From Symbiodinium kawagutii (taxonomy: Eukaryota; Sar; Dinophyceae; Suessiales; Symbiodiniaceae): a DNA stretch of 64,000 nucleotides. Below are positions 35,526 through 48,096 of the stretch, piece after piece. The stretch's first letter is position 1; the number at the start of each line of letters is the position of its first letter. The notes below the pieces were generated by a model, which had not been told where the DNA came from, did no database searches, and was given only the letters and a program-made list of their open reading frames with translations. The position numbers and the translations under genes are program-made. The DNA lies in assembly GCA_009767595.1 (NCBI GenBank), contig VSDK01020384.1:705-64704 (forward strand), given 5' to 3'.

Positions 35526-37850
35526 AAAAAAATATAAATTCCATAAAATATAATAGTAAAAAATATATTAAATATAAAATTAAATTCTTATTAAAATTTA
35601 TTTAATAAAAAAATATAAATTCCATAAAATATAATAGTAAAAAATATATTAAATATAAAATTAAATTCTTATTAAAATTTATTTAATAAAAAAATATAAA
35701 TTCCATAAAATATAATAGTAAAAAATATATTAAATATAAAATTAAATTCTTATTAAAATTTATTTAATAAAAAAATATAAATTCCATAAAATATAATAGT
35801 AAAAAATATATTAAATATAAAATTAAATTCTTATTAAAATTTATTTAATAAAAAAATATAAATTCCATAAAATATAATAGTAAAAAATATATTAAATATA
35901 AAATTAAATTCTTATTAAAATTTATTTAATAAAAAAATATAAATTCCATAAAATATAATAGTAAAAAATATATTAAATATAAAATTAAATTCTTATTAAA
36001 ATTTATTTAATAAAAAAATATAAATTCCATAAAATATAATAGTAAAAAATATATTAAATATAAAATTAAATTCTTATTAAAATTTATTTAATAAAAAAAT
36101 ATAAATTCCATAAAATATAATAGTAAAAAATATATTAAATATAAAATTAAATTCTTATTAAAATTTATTTAATAAAAAAATATAAATTCCATAAAATATA
36201 ATAGTAAAAAATATATTAAATATAAAATTAAATTCTTATTAAAATTTATTTAATAAAAAAATATAAATTCCATAAAATATAATAGTAAAAAATATATTAA
36301 ATATAAAATTAAATTCTTATTAAAATTTATTTAATAAAAAAATATAAATTCCATAAAATATAATAGTAAAAAATATATTAAATATAAAATTAAATTCTTA
36401 TTAAAATTTATTTAATAAAAAAATATAAATTCCATAAAATATAATAGTAAAAAATATATTAAATATAAAATTAAATTCTTATTAAAATTTATTTAATAAA
36501 AAAATATAAATTCCATAAAATATAATAGTAAAAAATATATTAAATATAAAATTAAATTCTTATTAAAATTTATTTAATAAAAAAATATAAATTCCATAAA
36601 ATATAATAGTAAAAAATATATTAAATATAAAATTAAATTCTTATTAAAATTTATTTAATAAAAAAATATAAATTCCATAAAATATAATAGTAAAAAATAT
36701 ATTAAATATAAAATTAAATTCTTATTAAAATTTATTTAATAAAAAAATATAAATTCCATAAAATATAATAGTAAAAAATATATTAAATATAAAATTAAAT
36801 TCTTATTAAAATTTATTTAATAAAAAAATATAAATTCCATAAAATATAATAGTAAAAAATATATTAAATATAAAATTAAATTCTTATTAAAATTTATTTA
36901 ATAAAAAAATATAAATTCCATAAAATATAATAGTAAAAAATATATTAAATATAAAATTAAATTCTTATTAAAATTTATTTAATAAAAAAATATAAATTCC
37001 ATAAAATATAATAGTAAAAAATATATTAAATATAAAATTAAATTCTTATTAAAATTTATTTAATAAAAAAATATAAATTCCATAAAATATAATAGTAAAA
37101 AATATATTAAATATAAAATTAAATTCTTATTAAAATTTATTTAATAAAAAAATATAAATTCCATAAAATATAATAGTAAAAAATATATTAAATATAAAAT
37201 TAAATTCTTATTAAAATTTATTTAATAAAAAAATATAAATTCCATAAAATATAATAGTAAAAAATATATTAAATATAAAATTAAATTCTTATTAAAATTT
37301 ATTTAATAAAAAAATATAAATTCCATAAAATATAATAGTAAAAAATATATTAAATATAAAATTAAATTCTTATTAAAATTTATTTAATAAAAAAATATAA
37401 ATTCCATAAAATATAATAGTAAAAAATATATTAAATATAAAATTAAATTCTTATTAAAATTTATTTAATAAAAAAATATAAATTCCATAAAATATAATAG
37501 TAAAAAATATATTAAATATAAAATTAAATTCTTATTAAAATTTATTTAATAAAAAAATATAAATTCCATAAAATATAATAGTAAAAAATATATTAAATAT
37601 AAAATTAAATTCTTATTAAAATTTATTTAATAAAAAAATATAAATTCCATAAAATATAATAGTAAAAAATATATTAAATATAAAATTAAATTCTTATTAA
37701 AATTTATTTAATAAAAAAATATAAATTCCATAAAATATAATAGTAAAAAATATATTAAATATAAAATTAAATTCTTATTAAAATTTATTTAATAAAAAAA
37801 TATAAATTCCATAAAATATAATAGTAAAAAATATATTAAATATAAAATTA
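35526..37850. repeat. 81-bp A+T satellite, about 28.7 identical copies
   Basis: The unit begins TCCATAAAATATAATAGTAA and carries only four G/C bases in 81. TCCAT occurs at 35540, 35621, 35702, 35783 and so on to 37808, exactly 28 periods with no indel and no substitution that I can see. Confidence 0.97.
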
Positions 37851-38461
37851 AAAATAGGTAAATAATAATAAATATTTTAATTAATATAAATAATAAATAT
37901 AAATTATATATTTAAAAATAATAAAATATTAAAATAATAAATATTAAAAATATAGGAATTAAAATAATTAAAAATTATATAATTAAAAAATTATATATAA
38001 AATAAAAAAATATAAATTATTTCCAAAAAAAATATTTTTTTTTAATTTCGGACCGCCAAATAGTTATTTATTTATATTAATTTTAATTTCTCAGGTTAAA
38101 TTAAGGATATTTTTACCTTTAATATATTTTTAAACAAATTTCTATTTATTTTATTATGGTTGTTTTGGGCTATTATTTTCTTTTTGTTGATTTGATATTG
38201 TGCTAGTTCTTGGCTTAATGCCACTTGATCGGCTCCAAGCCTGACGAGGACCGGATAATTTGATGCCAAAAACATCAAAAAATATAGCTTGAGCAGCCTT
38301 TCAAGCGGGAAATTCCTGAATAACAACAGGAAATCGTCCAAACAAATGGGAAATACAGCGTCACCCTAAATATGCCAAGCAATTGGCCTCAACTTACTGT
38401 TGGTATGCTGTTGGTATACCCCTGGTAATTTCAGGGAATTTGATCTTTCAGGATCCTACAG

Positions 38462-38572
38462 GATGTTTCCTCAATTTCCATCTGCCGAGGCGCTGTAAAG
38501 CGTTTCAAGCCGCTGGGTCGCATGGCCTGGCGCTGGCGTGACCATTTCGGGGCCAGTCATCTACACTTTTAA
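38462..38572 (+). CDS. Candidate terminal exon, basic, function unknown
   Basis: The acceptor GATCCTACAG is followed by G. The frame DVSSISICRGAVKRFKPLGR then MAWRWRDHFGASHLHF ends at TAA 38570-38572. Confidence 0.4.
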   Translation, partial: DVSSISICRGAVKRFKPLGRMAWRWRDHFGASHLHF

Positions 38573-38758
38573 ATGGGCTTGTCTTCAAGTTGCTACGATT
38601 GCCAGTGCCTCTACAATGAATGATGTGTCGAGTAGAACATCGGTCCCCGCGCTACAGCCATCCATTTATGACAGAACTGTACTATAACATTTTTTGAAGC
38701 CGCGTGTCACGTCAAACCAAATCCAAACCATGCAGAATCGACCACTCCCATGACGTAC

Positions 38759-38865
38759 CCCACCAATGCGCCCCCAAGAACAGCCGCAGCTTCACCTGCC
38801 CACTGATGCGCTTGACATCCTGGAGGCTGGGAATGCACACGAGGCAGTCATGGTCAGTTGAATCC
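38759..38865 (-). CDS. Minus-strand internal exon, function unknown
   Basis: The minus strand has an acceptor AACTCATAG followed by G, a 35-codon frame (DSTDHDCLVCIPSLQDVKRI then SGQVKLRLFLGAHWW) and a donor GTACGT. Base counts fit one plus 105 plus one. Confidence 0.5.
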
Positions 38866-39023
38866 CTATGAGTTCTTGATGCTCCACAGGGGGGGTTCTC
38901 AAAATAGGGAACCCTAAAAATGGATGGTTTACTAGTACAAATGGCAAACAAAGGATGATTTGGCGGTATCCCTATTTTGAGATTCACCCACATGAAGTGC
39001 TGATCGATAGTTGTGGTTTTCAG

Positions 39024-39155
39024 AGAGGAACGCGAGTGGCAATGAAATTCTTTGGTCCTGGGCGTGGGGCAATTACACTTCTCTTGGCGAATGCAAAGCC
39101 AGAAGGCAAGAAATCATGCGTTTGTCAATTTCATTGTTATATAAAAGAGATGTGA
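39024..39155 (+). CDS. Candidate terminal exon, function unknown
   Basis: The acceptor GTGGTTTTCAG precedes a frame RGTRVAMKFFGPGRGAITLL then LANAKPEGKKSCVCQFHC that ends at TGA 39155. Confidence 0.43.
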   Translation, partial: RGTRVAMKFFGPGRGAITLLLANAKPEGKKSCVCQFHCYIKEM

Positions 39156-39449
39156 AAACATTTGCATCTTGACGAGTGCGGAAATCAAGTGTGGGCAAAC
39201 AAACGCACCTCATATACCAGCTTTGGCAGCGAATCAGCACACCTTTGAAATTATTTGTCAACCAACCAATTGTGAATAATTACTACGAAAAATAAAACAC
39301 ATTTGAAACCATCAGCCAGTGACTGCTCATGTCATTCCCAGAATTCTCCTCCACCGCGTCAGCCCTGAGCAATGGCGCGGAGGAACTGTCTGGAGTCCAT
39401 CAACTCACCAAAAACCACACAGCATTACATAATCATTACGCAATTCCAG

Positions 39450-39560
39450 GTCAACAAAGATGTGATCTGGAGTTCGGTCTTGCTTGTCTGGCGACAGAAC
39501 GCGGTTCTTTTGATTTACACGGACGGTCAATCTTCCAACACTGGTTGCTCTGCAGGGGTT
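39450..39560 (+). CDS. Exon-like block, frame unresolved
   Basis: After GCAATTCCAG, followed by G, two frames are open: VNKDVIWSSVLLVWRQNAVL and QQRCDLEFGLACLATERGSF. Confidence 0.33.
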
Positions 39561-39700
39561 ATGCAACAAACTATCAGCAAACTATCAGCAAGTGCAATGA
39601 TGTCAATGATATCCACATCCAACCGTTTTCGGCGAAGTTTTCGGATCCCAAGCTCATGACATGCTAGGCTTGGAATTTCCATGATTCCAGTCGCAGGCAG

Positions 39701-39810
39701 GTTCTATACCTGGCAGCTGGATCAGCTGCAGGTATTCCACCAGTCCACTGGGCTTTCCGGACATGCTGGCGGCTTTATCTTGACGCTGGGGGCCTGGGTT
39801 CCATGCAAGG
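39701..39810 (+). CDS. Internal exon with good splice sites, function unknown
   Basis: The acceptor GTCGCAGGCAG is followed by G. The frame FYTWQLDQLQVFHQSTGLSG then HAGGFILTLGAWVPCK ends before GTGGTG. It is one base plus 36 codons plus one base. A following block (39858 onward: KMIIGSLLPRSYMLLDIPKW) is probably a further exon, but its phase could not be matched. Confidence 0.6.
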
Positions 39811-40112
39811 GTGGTGGCCGGTAGGCAGCGCCATGTTGCGCCATGTCAGGCATGGTGCTACCCCAAAATGATCATTGGCTCGCTGTTGCCAAGGAGCTAC
39901 ATGCTCCTTGACATCCCGAAATGGCAGGCTTCTGGAAAAGCCAGGCTGGCAAGCGATACGTGAAGTTCCAGTCAACCCGGATATCTGTATCGATTCAGGG
40001 CACAAACACTTCTCAAAGCCAATCATCGAGCTGATTTGTGATTGAGCTTCCGAGTGGGCTTGGGCTGCTGTAAACACAGAAGACCTGGCATCTTGCTCTC
40101 TTCAACCCACAT

Positions 40113-40197
40113 ATGGATACATATGGAACTAAATGCTTGAAGCATCTTGAAGCTTTACTATTTTGGCCCAGCCACGATGGAGCCGTTCCAGCAGGTA
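40113..40197 (+). CDS. Candidate exon, function unknown
   Basis: The frame includes CLKHLEALLFWPSHDGAVPA and runs to a consensus donor, CAG|GTAGGT. The open frame continues beyond it to 40472. The acceptor is unclear. Confidence 0.37.
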
Positions 40198-40705
40198 GGT
40201 GCAAAGGTTTCCTGCATGGGCTGAATCTGCGAGATCTATCGAACTGCTGGTTGGCAAGTTGCAAATTGGCTGGGATTCAAACACCGCGCATTGACACTTG
40301 CATGTCCCGTACATATCGATGTCTGTCACAGGCACACGCACACTTGTATATCGAATCAAGTAAATCCGTATATCAAGTTTTTCCAACTGTGGGAGTCAAA
40401 TCCGCACACTGTTTCTTTGCTCCAACTGCGAGAGCAAGCGACCTTGCACAAACCCTTGTCCAAAACTTATGATAAATTTTATAATTTATATAATGCGAAC
40501 CTTGCAATCATTCAACAAGTACCATAGAAAAATCTAGAGACCTGATACGGACCACTTGCCTACAATTCTGATTAGCCACTCAAATTAAATCTGGGTATTA
40601 AATGAAACCGGCTTGATGTGGTCCAAATCAATTGCAAAAACAACTGGGTCAGGATTACAAAGGAAGGAAGCTAGTCACTACTACACCCACTTCTCTCTTA
40701 CTACC

Positions 40706-40818
40706 TGTAATTTTATGAAACTTTTTGTAACTTTCTGCTTCCTCTCCAGCGAAAAGCTTGACTCGCCATCTCCCTGATGCCTGCTTTTCGCTTCCGCAAG
40801 CTTTGCTGAACCTTCGCG
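40706..40818 (-). CDS. Minus-strand exon, basic, function unknown
   Basis: After CCACCGCGAAG, followed by G, the frame FSKACGSEKQASGRWRVKLF then AGEEAESYKKFHKIT runs to the donor GTAGTA. Confidence 0.42.
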
Positions 40819-40877
40819 GTGGGTCAGTAGGATTGTGAGGGGCAAGCACGGACTGCGACGAACTTGTGCCTCACCTC

Positions 40878-41090
40878 ATGAAGCTACTTGCTCAATTGCT
40901 CTCATTTTGTAAAGAACTTTTTACTTACATGCTGAAGAAATTTCAGCGTCATCTGGAATCAGCGGCAAATACTGGTCAAGCGAAAGCTGAGAAAATTTTC
41001 GAACTGAACAGTTCCAGGAAGCCGACACCAATAGCTACTCTGATTCAAAGCTTTGCGTGGGTAATTTCCTGGTTCCTGCTTACCCTCTAA
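40878..41090 (+). CDS. Small 70-aa open frame with C-terminal hydrophobic tail
   Basis: ATG 40878 opens MKLLAQLLSFCKELFTYMLK. A polar middle follows, and the frame ends with IQSFAWVISWFLLTL at the stop, as in tail-anchored proteins. There is no homology evidence. From 41100 to 41900 I see no supported gene. Confidence 0.3.
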   Translation: MKLLAQLLSFCKELFTYMLKKFQRHLESAANTGQAKAEKIFELNSSRKPTPIATLIQSFAWVISWFLLTL

Positions 41091-41924
41091 TGGAGCAAAT
41101 CAAGGTACCGTCACTTCCCTGCCTTGCACCAGCCATGCCAACGAACCAACTGCGAACCTTAGGAGCTGGAAACGCTGCTGGCAATGGTTCAGCTACTACG
41201 AAATAGTTATATACTGGTTAGTTCATGATCAATGGTTGAAAGTACGGCTTCAGAAGGTCATGAATCATCGGACTAATATATTCGTTAATTACTCATAAAG
41301 TTGCCATTTCTTGTCATAGTCATGATGGTTAACATCCCAAAAATGATGAAAAACGATCGTGCTAGTTGAGCCTCTGGTAGGAAGCTACCAGCCTTGGAAA
41401 TTATCCCATTCAGGAATCCACAGCTGACACGTGGAGCATCATGGCAAGCCAAATTCCTAGTTGGACTCTAGTTACATTTGTCGTTGCATCTATAGTTTAC
41501 AATCAATCGAATACTTCCCTATAGATCCCTAGTGACTGGCAGTTTCCGAAAGCCGTGCGAGAATGATCAAAACCCATTCTGTTGCGTTCGCACATGCAAA
41601 GTAGAGCTTCATTCCAATGGTGGTAAAAGTGATTGGAAGTCTCCATTCATGGGGTAGTGACGGACGGTGGCAATCCGCTCGCCTCTAACCAGCATAGCGG
41701 GACGTAGCTATGATCATGCCCCATTGGCATGTGGACAAAGCCTATGGTTAGGCCATTCGTGGTAGCTCCTGGCCTCGCTCCCCCTTTCAAGGGCCAACTC
41801 AGGATACCCTTGGCTCCAAACTGCTCCCCCAACCACCAGCCAGCCAATCTGACCCAGGTCTGAAACCCAACTTGTAGTCATCACCTGCCATTCAGCTCCA
41901 AACTGAGTTCGACGCGCGAAGGCA

Positions 41925-42260
41925 TTGCACCCATCACAGGCCAGCCCTGAACATGGGCCTAGGTACAGGTGGGAGCCCCAGCCTTACCTGCCATGTTGTG
42001 CCAATGTCCAACGCGTGACCAATGGCTGTGAGGAAAGGCAGCACTACAAAAATGGCCAAATGCACAAAGAAGTAGCCAGGAAGCAGTTCAAGATGCAACT
42101 TCTGGAAGTCAAGTTGCTCCTAGATGATCCTAGGCCTATCCAGTCGTACCATGATTGTCGCAAGTTTCTGCCTTTGGAAGACAACCAAACCCTGCAGGGA
42201 CCTGGGCCACCCCATCCTTGGCTAAGCTTTCACCATGTGATGCTGGCTTTGTTCATCTGA
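41925..42260 (+). CDS. 111-codon open frame, function unknown
   Basis: After CACCCATCACAG, followed by G, the frame ASPEHGPRYRWEPQPYLPCC continues with KEVARKQFKMQLLEVKLLLD. The exon limits are not resolved. Confidence 0.32.
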   Translation: MHPSQASPEHGPRYRWEPQPYLPCCANVQRVTNGCEERQHYKNGQMHKEVARKQFKMQLLEVKLLLDDPRPIQSYHDCRKFLPLEDNQTLQGPGPPHPWLSFHHVMLALFI

Positions 42261-42420
42261 CACATCTGAAGCCTGGTGGCTTCAATATGTTTCAAGGATC
42301 ATTCCTGGGGCCCATGCGGGTGACCCAGCGCCCCTGAGCTTCCAAACGCACAAGCGGGACAACACTGGCCTTGGTGTGACGGTGCATCTAGGCCTGGTGC
42401 TTACTGATGCCAACCTGATT

Positions 42421-42723
42421 TCATGTCATTCCATCGATGCTCATTAATGGCATGTTGGCAGCTTCAGATATGTGATTTCCATTGATGTGGGTGGCTCGAA
42501 AGGGACGCGCGCTCGGCCCATTCCAACCTAAGATCTCGACAAGACAGAATACAGCCTTAGTTGTCTCGCAAAGAAATGATGACATCAAGGTCTTCTCAGG
42601 GGGCAAAACGCATTGCACCAAGGCCCACGACTTTCTACTCAGGGGAAACACACCGTGATTGGTCCAATTGGTAACCTTCACCAGCATAAGCAAGATCTTG
42701 GCCAAACCATTGGGAACTTGCAT
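42421..42723 (-). CDS. 100-codon minus-strand open frame, function unknown
   Basis: It contains KTLMSSFLCETTKAVFCLVE and then a possible donor TTAG|GTTGG. The continuation after the donor may be intron. Not recognised. Confidence 0.3.
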   Translation of the reverse strand: MQVPNGLAKILLMLVKVTNWTNHGVFPLSRKSWALVQCVLPPEKTLMSSFLCETTKAVFCLVEILGWNGPSARPFRATHINGNHISEAANMPLMSIDGMT

Positions 42724-43157
42724 GAGTCATTGCATAATACAACTCTTTCACTTCTTCTTGGAAAACTGTATGACTTTGAAGGTCCAAGCAGCAAATCCGG
42801 TGCTGAATGGCAAATGGTCATAACTTCGTGAGCTGACTTTTCGTGAAACCCTGGCTTACAAAACCTTGACAGGTTCGTCCTGTCCCATCTTTGCATCCTT
42901 TGGGTACCCCTGACAGCTTCAATTCTGCACTCATATATCTCGTATGTTGCTTGTAACAAACCTGTGGCACATCGAATTTATCCAATGACTACCAGTTCGC
43001 CAACCTGCCAATGTCAAGACCATCCAACCTTGGGTCCGTTCACTTCCCACCCTTCTTGGTGCCAAACCCCGCATCTGTGGATGAAACCTCAGGACGGACT
43101 TGGCTCCCAATCGATGACTGATCATGGCTATATGATGTGATGCTACATTCTTGTCAG

Positions 43158-46070
43158 GGTTACCTATGAGCTACTCGCACATCCGTCCCAGGGCTGCGCT
43201 CCGAGAAACGAAGCTGAAAATGCGGCTGGATGATGTATGTACCTGCGGCCATTGTCATGTCTGCAATGGCAAGGGGCTATATTGTTCATTGATGTTCATT
43301 GATGTTCCATTGATGTTCATCGATGTTTGTTGATGTTCATTCATGCTTGCACTTGATCCCTTGGACTCCTGAACGCATCAAACACATTACAGCTATCTAT
43401 TTTTTCGCACGTTCGTTTTGGGCCCTGGCAGGGTCGAGTTGATGGAAGCTGCGGATGTTTCCAATGCACCCAGCCGCGCACAGAAAAGGAGTTCTCCACC
43501 ACTGCGTCTTTGCATAGGGTCCATGCCTGCCGTTGAAAAGCCACAGCCCTCAGGCCATTCGTCAGCACAGTTGGATTTTTGGTGGTGATTCGAACTCGTT
43601 TTGGGATGACCATATCCCGTGGTTGGCATTGAAACACCGACCACAGAATACCGTAGTTCAAAACCAATAGCTTGAATCCAAACATCCACCAACCAAAATG
43701 GTACAGCAGGTTTATGGCTGACCTCCAACTGCGTGCATGATCACATTTACTTGCTGGTTTGTCCCCATCAAGTCACTATGGGCGGAGATCGTTCAGAACA
43801 AATTCCTTCGAGGTCACTCGGACCAACTAAGGAACCTCGGGCGAGATCCCGCGCATTATTTCGCTTCGATTGTTACTTGCTATACTTGTTCACTTCCTTG
43901 AAGCAAGGGGTGCTCTGCATGTGTTTTTCCTTCCTTCTTTCGGGCAGGAAGCTTGAATGATGGTGGCCAGATCATTTCTTCAATCTCCACTAAAGCAAAC
44001 AAAACTGATTCATTTTAGGACTCATCGTGATTGATACGGAAGCTGCCACATGGGCTCCATGTCCTTGCACAGTTACGGTTTCATTTCGCAGCCTTGGCCA
44101 ACACCCCGTCATACCTGGGGACATCCCAAGCATGAACCGACTAGTCATGAGCCGAACCTTCAGCTAGGACAGTTCCGGTAGTGAATCACTGCTATCTATC
44201 CATCCTTACTTGGGGATAAGTAAAACATAGTAAAACCCCATGTGTGGATGTCTCCCCTTGTCTCAAGCCCGCAGCTGTGCTGCTTTGCCAGCGGCAGTTG
44301 CCGGTCCTGGGAGGCATAACCATACGCCAGCAAGTTGATGGAGGCGAGTGGACACCTAAGCCATGGGCAACACGCTTCGCCACTTCAACGTGCAGCTCGG
44401 TTGGTTGGATGGTTGGATAGTTGGGTGGCTGGATGGTTGGTCGAATGGTTGGTTGGATGGTTGGTTGGTCCTTTAACATGCTGAATTTTGGCATGTCTCA
44501 CACCCCTTCAGATTCAATGTTGCCTGGCTCCTGGCATCTGTTTTGTTCCACTCCTTCCATGCGACGCTGAAAAGATTGAAACTGTCAACCCATGGTCCCT
44601 GTTTCGGCTGCACAGGCGACTTAGATCCTCCCGCTATAGTCAGCTATGCATGGCATTTCCAAATCTTTGTCAGTTGCATCCCCAGTAAACTTTCCTTTCT
44701 CCCAATATGAACTTCCGCTGACAAAGGCGCAAAACCAACGGTTTCCCTGCTGGTGCCGTGGGAAAACAGTTTCAACCAATATGCCATAGTATAGAAATCA
44801 GCCAGCCATCAAACAGGCATTGCAGTACTTGGTTCTTGATCAAGTTCAATCAACCGATTTCTAGTCATCTTAAACAAGGTGGCCATGATGGTGAACGAAT
44901 CATGTTCAACCCATCACCGTCTGCCCATGGTTAACCCCAAGCATTTCTTCAGCTGGTTGATGTAGGGAATGGCCTTGGCTTGAAGGTAGCTATGACCAAA
45001 GGGTGGCCCGAACACTGCGAATCCGGACGATCCGATCCAATCCCCGCGCTGAGGGTCCACCCACACCTTAGCCATGACATTGACCGAATCTGGGGTGGAA
45101 ATCATTGAAAATGACAGCAGGTTCAGGGTGGTCAATTAATGATAGCTTAAAGATGGTGGTTGATGTCTGATGATCAGGTGCTATCCCAATGGGTCATTGT
45201 TGGTCGATATGTCAGCTTTTAGATGCTTCCAGGATAATGCCTGATGGCAGAACTTCTTGCATTACCAATTATTTTGGTGCACCATTTCCTGCTTGAATTA
45301 TTCTTCCCCTGATGACATTGCTAACAACCCCCTTGCAAAGAATGACGATGAGCCATTCTTGCGAAAGCAAACATCTCAGGGGAAGGCCGATGATGATAGC
45401 TTGGGGAAAGGATGGCCGAGATTCCACACTCCAAGGCTTGTGTGCTACCCGAAACTGCCAGAAATCACCACAATCATATTGTTGCCTACCCAGCTGCACC
45501 GCATTTTGTGGCTTACAGGATTTAAAGAACATCCTGACAAATTAAAAGCGTCTGAATGGGCCTTCATTAGACACCGGCGACTCACCAATAGCGCGTGACT
45601 ACTGGTTGAGTGGGGATGGCAATTGACAAGCTAATCTGGTTGGTGGTTCAACCACTCCCTATTAAAAAATCAGTCAACCAACCAACCATGTGGCACAGTA
45701 ATCCCGAGGAAAATCAAACATGTTGAAAACCACCACCCAATCATTGGACATCCTCTTGATTTGCGACCAGGAGTTGCATCGTCCACTGCAGTACAAAGAC
45801 CAAATGACAAGCTTTGGCCATTTTTGCTGGGGTGTCCAGGTGCCAACTAACAGGTGATTGAATTGAAGGTGTGGGTGGCTCATCATCGATCTCGTACCTA
45901 GACAGCGAGAGAACTATCATTCAACGGCGCAAGCAATCATTCCACCATGAACCACCGCAAATCACAACAAATGGGCTTGTCAAACCAACATATCATCCAA
46001 AACTTGACCATTGCTTGTGTGGGTACCCCTGCTGCAACCTTTTATCTCCGCTCATCGCTGCCATCAGCGG
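43158..46070 (+). CDS. Plus-strand multi-exon gene, function unknown
   Basis: Exon blocks: 43158-43234 ([20 protein letters not shown]..., excellent donor GTATGT); 43432-43512 ([20 protein letters not shown]..., acceptor CTGGCAG followed by G); about 44270-44398 ([20 protein letters not shown]..., donor GTTGGT); 44512-about 44700 ([20 protein letters not shown]...); 45257-45598 ([20 protein letters not shown]...); 45772-45852 ([20 protein letters not shown], acceptor and GTGATT donor both good); about 45900-46070 (ending ...AAISG, donor GTGAGT). The first four are phase 0 to phase 0. Two of them have a second, equally open frame. The later blocks were not joined in phase and may belong to another gene. 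Confidence 0.42.
44399..44475. repeat. GGTTGGATGGTTGG minisatellite at the 5' end of an intron
   Basis: Irregular GGTTGGTT/GGATGGTT words begin right after the presumed donor at 44399. Confidence 0.85.
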
Positions 46071-46924
46071 GTGAGTTGAGCGGTTTCCTGGGCCAATGCA
46101 CCCTCGTAGCGAAGGAAGAATGGGTCAGCCGTGGGTCAACCATTGGTCAACCGTGGGTAAACCATGGGTCAATCATGGGTTAAGTTACCGTATGGCAACC
46201 ATGGTTGGTGTCAACATATCAGTGGTGGCCGATGATGACTTGGAATTGTTCATTCATCATTGTTCATGAACCCTTTGAACGATGGAAACATGGAGTGAAT
46301 ATATGTCCGGCTTGTGAAACGGCATTCGAACACATGATCACATCTGCACAGTAATATATGTATGAAAAATATAAGTTCAATAATTAGATATTTTTCGTTC
46401 ATACATAGATCTGTATGTTTATATATTATGTGAACCTCCACACATTTGCAGACATTTCTTTACAACATATCAAAGTACCCATCAATAATTAGAAGCAAAT
46501 GTTTGAAATATGGGTGTGCTTGTGCGGATTTCCTGGTACATATGCATCATACATATCAAGCTTAGACTTCGCACTTGAACCCCGATAAATCGCTGTGACC
46601 ACCCCTGCGGTTCTACTTGCAAATGTTCAATACTGTTCCAGTTCAGTATAGTAACGCTTTTCAACAGTGCGCCCTCCAAGGCCCGTCAAATCCCTTGTAG
46701 GAGCGAGAGTTCAGTTCGAGGGGCCCCCACCCTTTACACATTTTCATCTAGACCACACTTAAAGAATCATCCAATCGGTCGCCATGAATGGCTGGCTGGC
46801 AGCTTTTTTAGAAAAGTGGTAGGCAATATTAGGCCAGTATGAAGGTTACCGTTGATGGTTGACATTAGTTGATGGTCGACATTAGTTAATGTAGGCAATT
46901 GTTATGTTGCTCATTGGTACGTTC

Positions 46925-47083
46925 ATGGGCCAAACAGTCATGCACCTACTGATCGAGGGAGACTACAACTCCTGGTGCATCCAAGTGTTTGCTACAGCAT
47001 GGCAGGTGGGCCCGCAAGGATGGCAAGGTGCGATCATCATGTCCAAGCAAGGCTGCTCCTACAGCTGGGATCCAAGACACTGA
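46925..47083 (+). CDS. Small open frame or exon, function unknown
   Basis: ATG 46925 opens MGQTVMHLLIEGDYNSWCIQ then VFATAWQ. A donor-like CAG|GTGGGC follows, and without splicing the frame runs to TGA 47081-47083. From 47090 to 48090 there are CTGTCTGTCTGC-type words (47450-47520) and no supported gene. Confidence 0.42.
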   Translation: MGQTVMHLLIEGDYNSWCIQVFATAWQVGPQGWQGAIIMSKQGCSYSWDPRH

Positions 47084-48096
47084 AGCAACAGAGGCATGGA
47101 AAACGAGCTGGTTCCTTCATGCTGCGATTCGCTGAATGATTTAAGCATCCACGTCTTCACACATTTCAACTGTCTGTTCTCTGGTTGAGTATCAGTATAA
47201 ATCTGATCGAGCTTTAGTGGCCGCGGTGATAAACATGCACAGGGGCTGGCTGCGTTGCAATTCGCTGTGTGCGACTTGGTATCCTTGTGCCCTGGGTTAT
47301 ATCACCACAGCATGTATCAGCGCGCAGCCGCTGTGATGTATGCAGGTATCGTTTTAGATACTTCATGGTGCTTCTGAGTTCGTAGTCACCTGTTCAAACC
47401 TGATAAAGTTTAGCGGTTCATGCTGCCGTGAGCAGTGTCCTTGCATCTATTCATCTGTCTGTCTGTCTGCCCCATCGATTGATCTGTCTTTCCATATGCC
47501 TGACGGTCTACCCACTTATCTGCTTATCTGTGAAACCTATGGGCATATGTAGTGTCTCTCAATTCCACCGATCTAAAAGATATCGGTATATAGACGTATA
47601 TAGTATCTATCAGTCTGTCGACCTACCCAAGTACTTACCTACCGGCCAATCTACAGTATCTACAGTACACACCGCATCTGGCTATTTGTTTGTTTGACAT
47701 GATTTCTTTTCGGCTTTGTTCGGCCATGTTTCCGCCCTCTCTCTTTTTCCCAAAGTGATTTCAAAAGAACAAAAAGGGAAATGATGGGAAATGTGCATCA
47801 TGACCTGGCCTGGCAATCTGATGTCCTCCACTCAATCTGCCGCACCAAACTTTGGTCCAACCTTGCCCTAGGTACATCTCCAACCACTCAACCACGAACG
47901 TATGGATGTGCCAACAAACTGATTGTGCCCCCAACCATTGGAAACATGCGGCAACTTTGAATAGGGAAACCACCAATAACTTCGGGGGCGCACAGTTGAT
48001 ACAAACCTCTAATCTTGGATCGTTGGGCAGCCATTACCATTCACATCCGTTCACCCAATTTGTTTGCAACGTCTTGGATCATATGGGCCAGGTACA

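Larger units (their letters stand above)
34861..38040. other. A+T-rich island (about 3.2 kb), no genes
   Basis: Base composition changes abruptly from ordinary to almost pure A/T at about 35080 and back near 38050. The island contains a perfect palindrome (35314-35481), the 81-bp array (35526-37850) and a roughly 37-bp direct repeat that flanks both (35296-35332 and 37865-37901). I see no open frame of note. Between 34042 and 34860 there is ordinary sequence without a supported gene. Origin is unknown: satellite, mobile element or inserted organelle DNA are all possible. Confidence 0.85.

Noticed and set aside
35526-37850. CRISPR array
   Set aside because: Units are contiguous and identical with no variable spacers, and the host is eukaryotic.
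34861-38040. Mitochondrial genome fragment
   Set aside because: Composition would fit, but no cytochrome or rRNA-like sequence is visible in the island; left as unknown origin.
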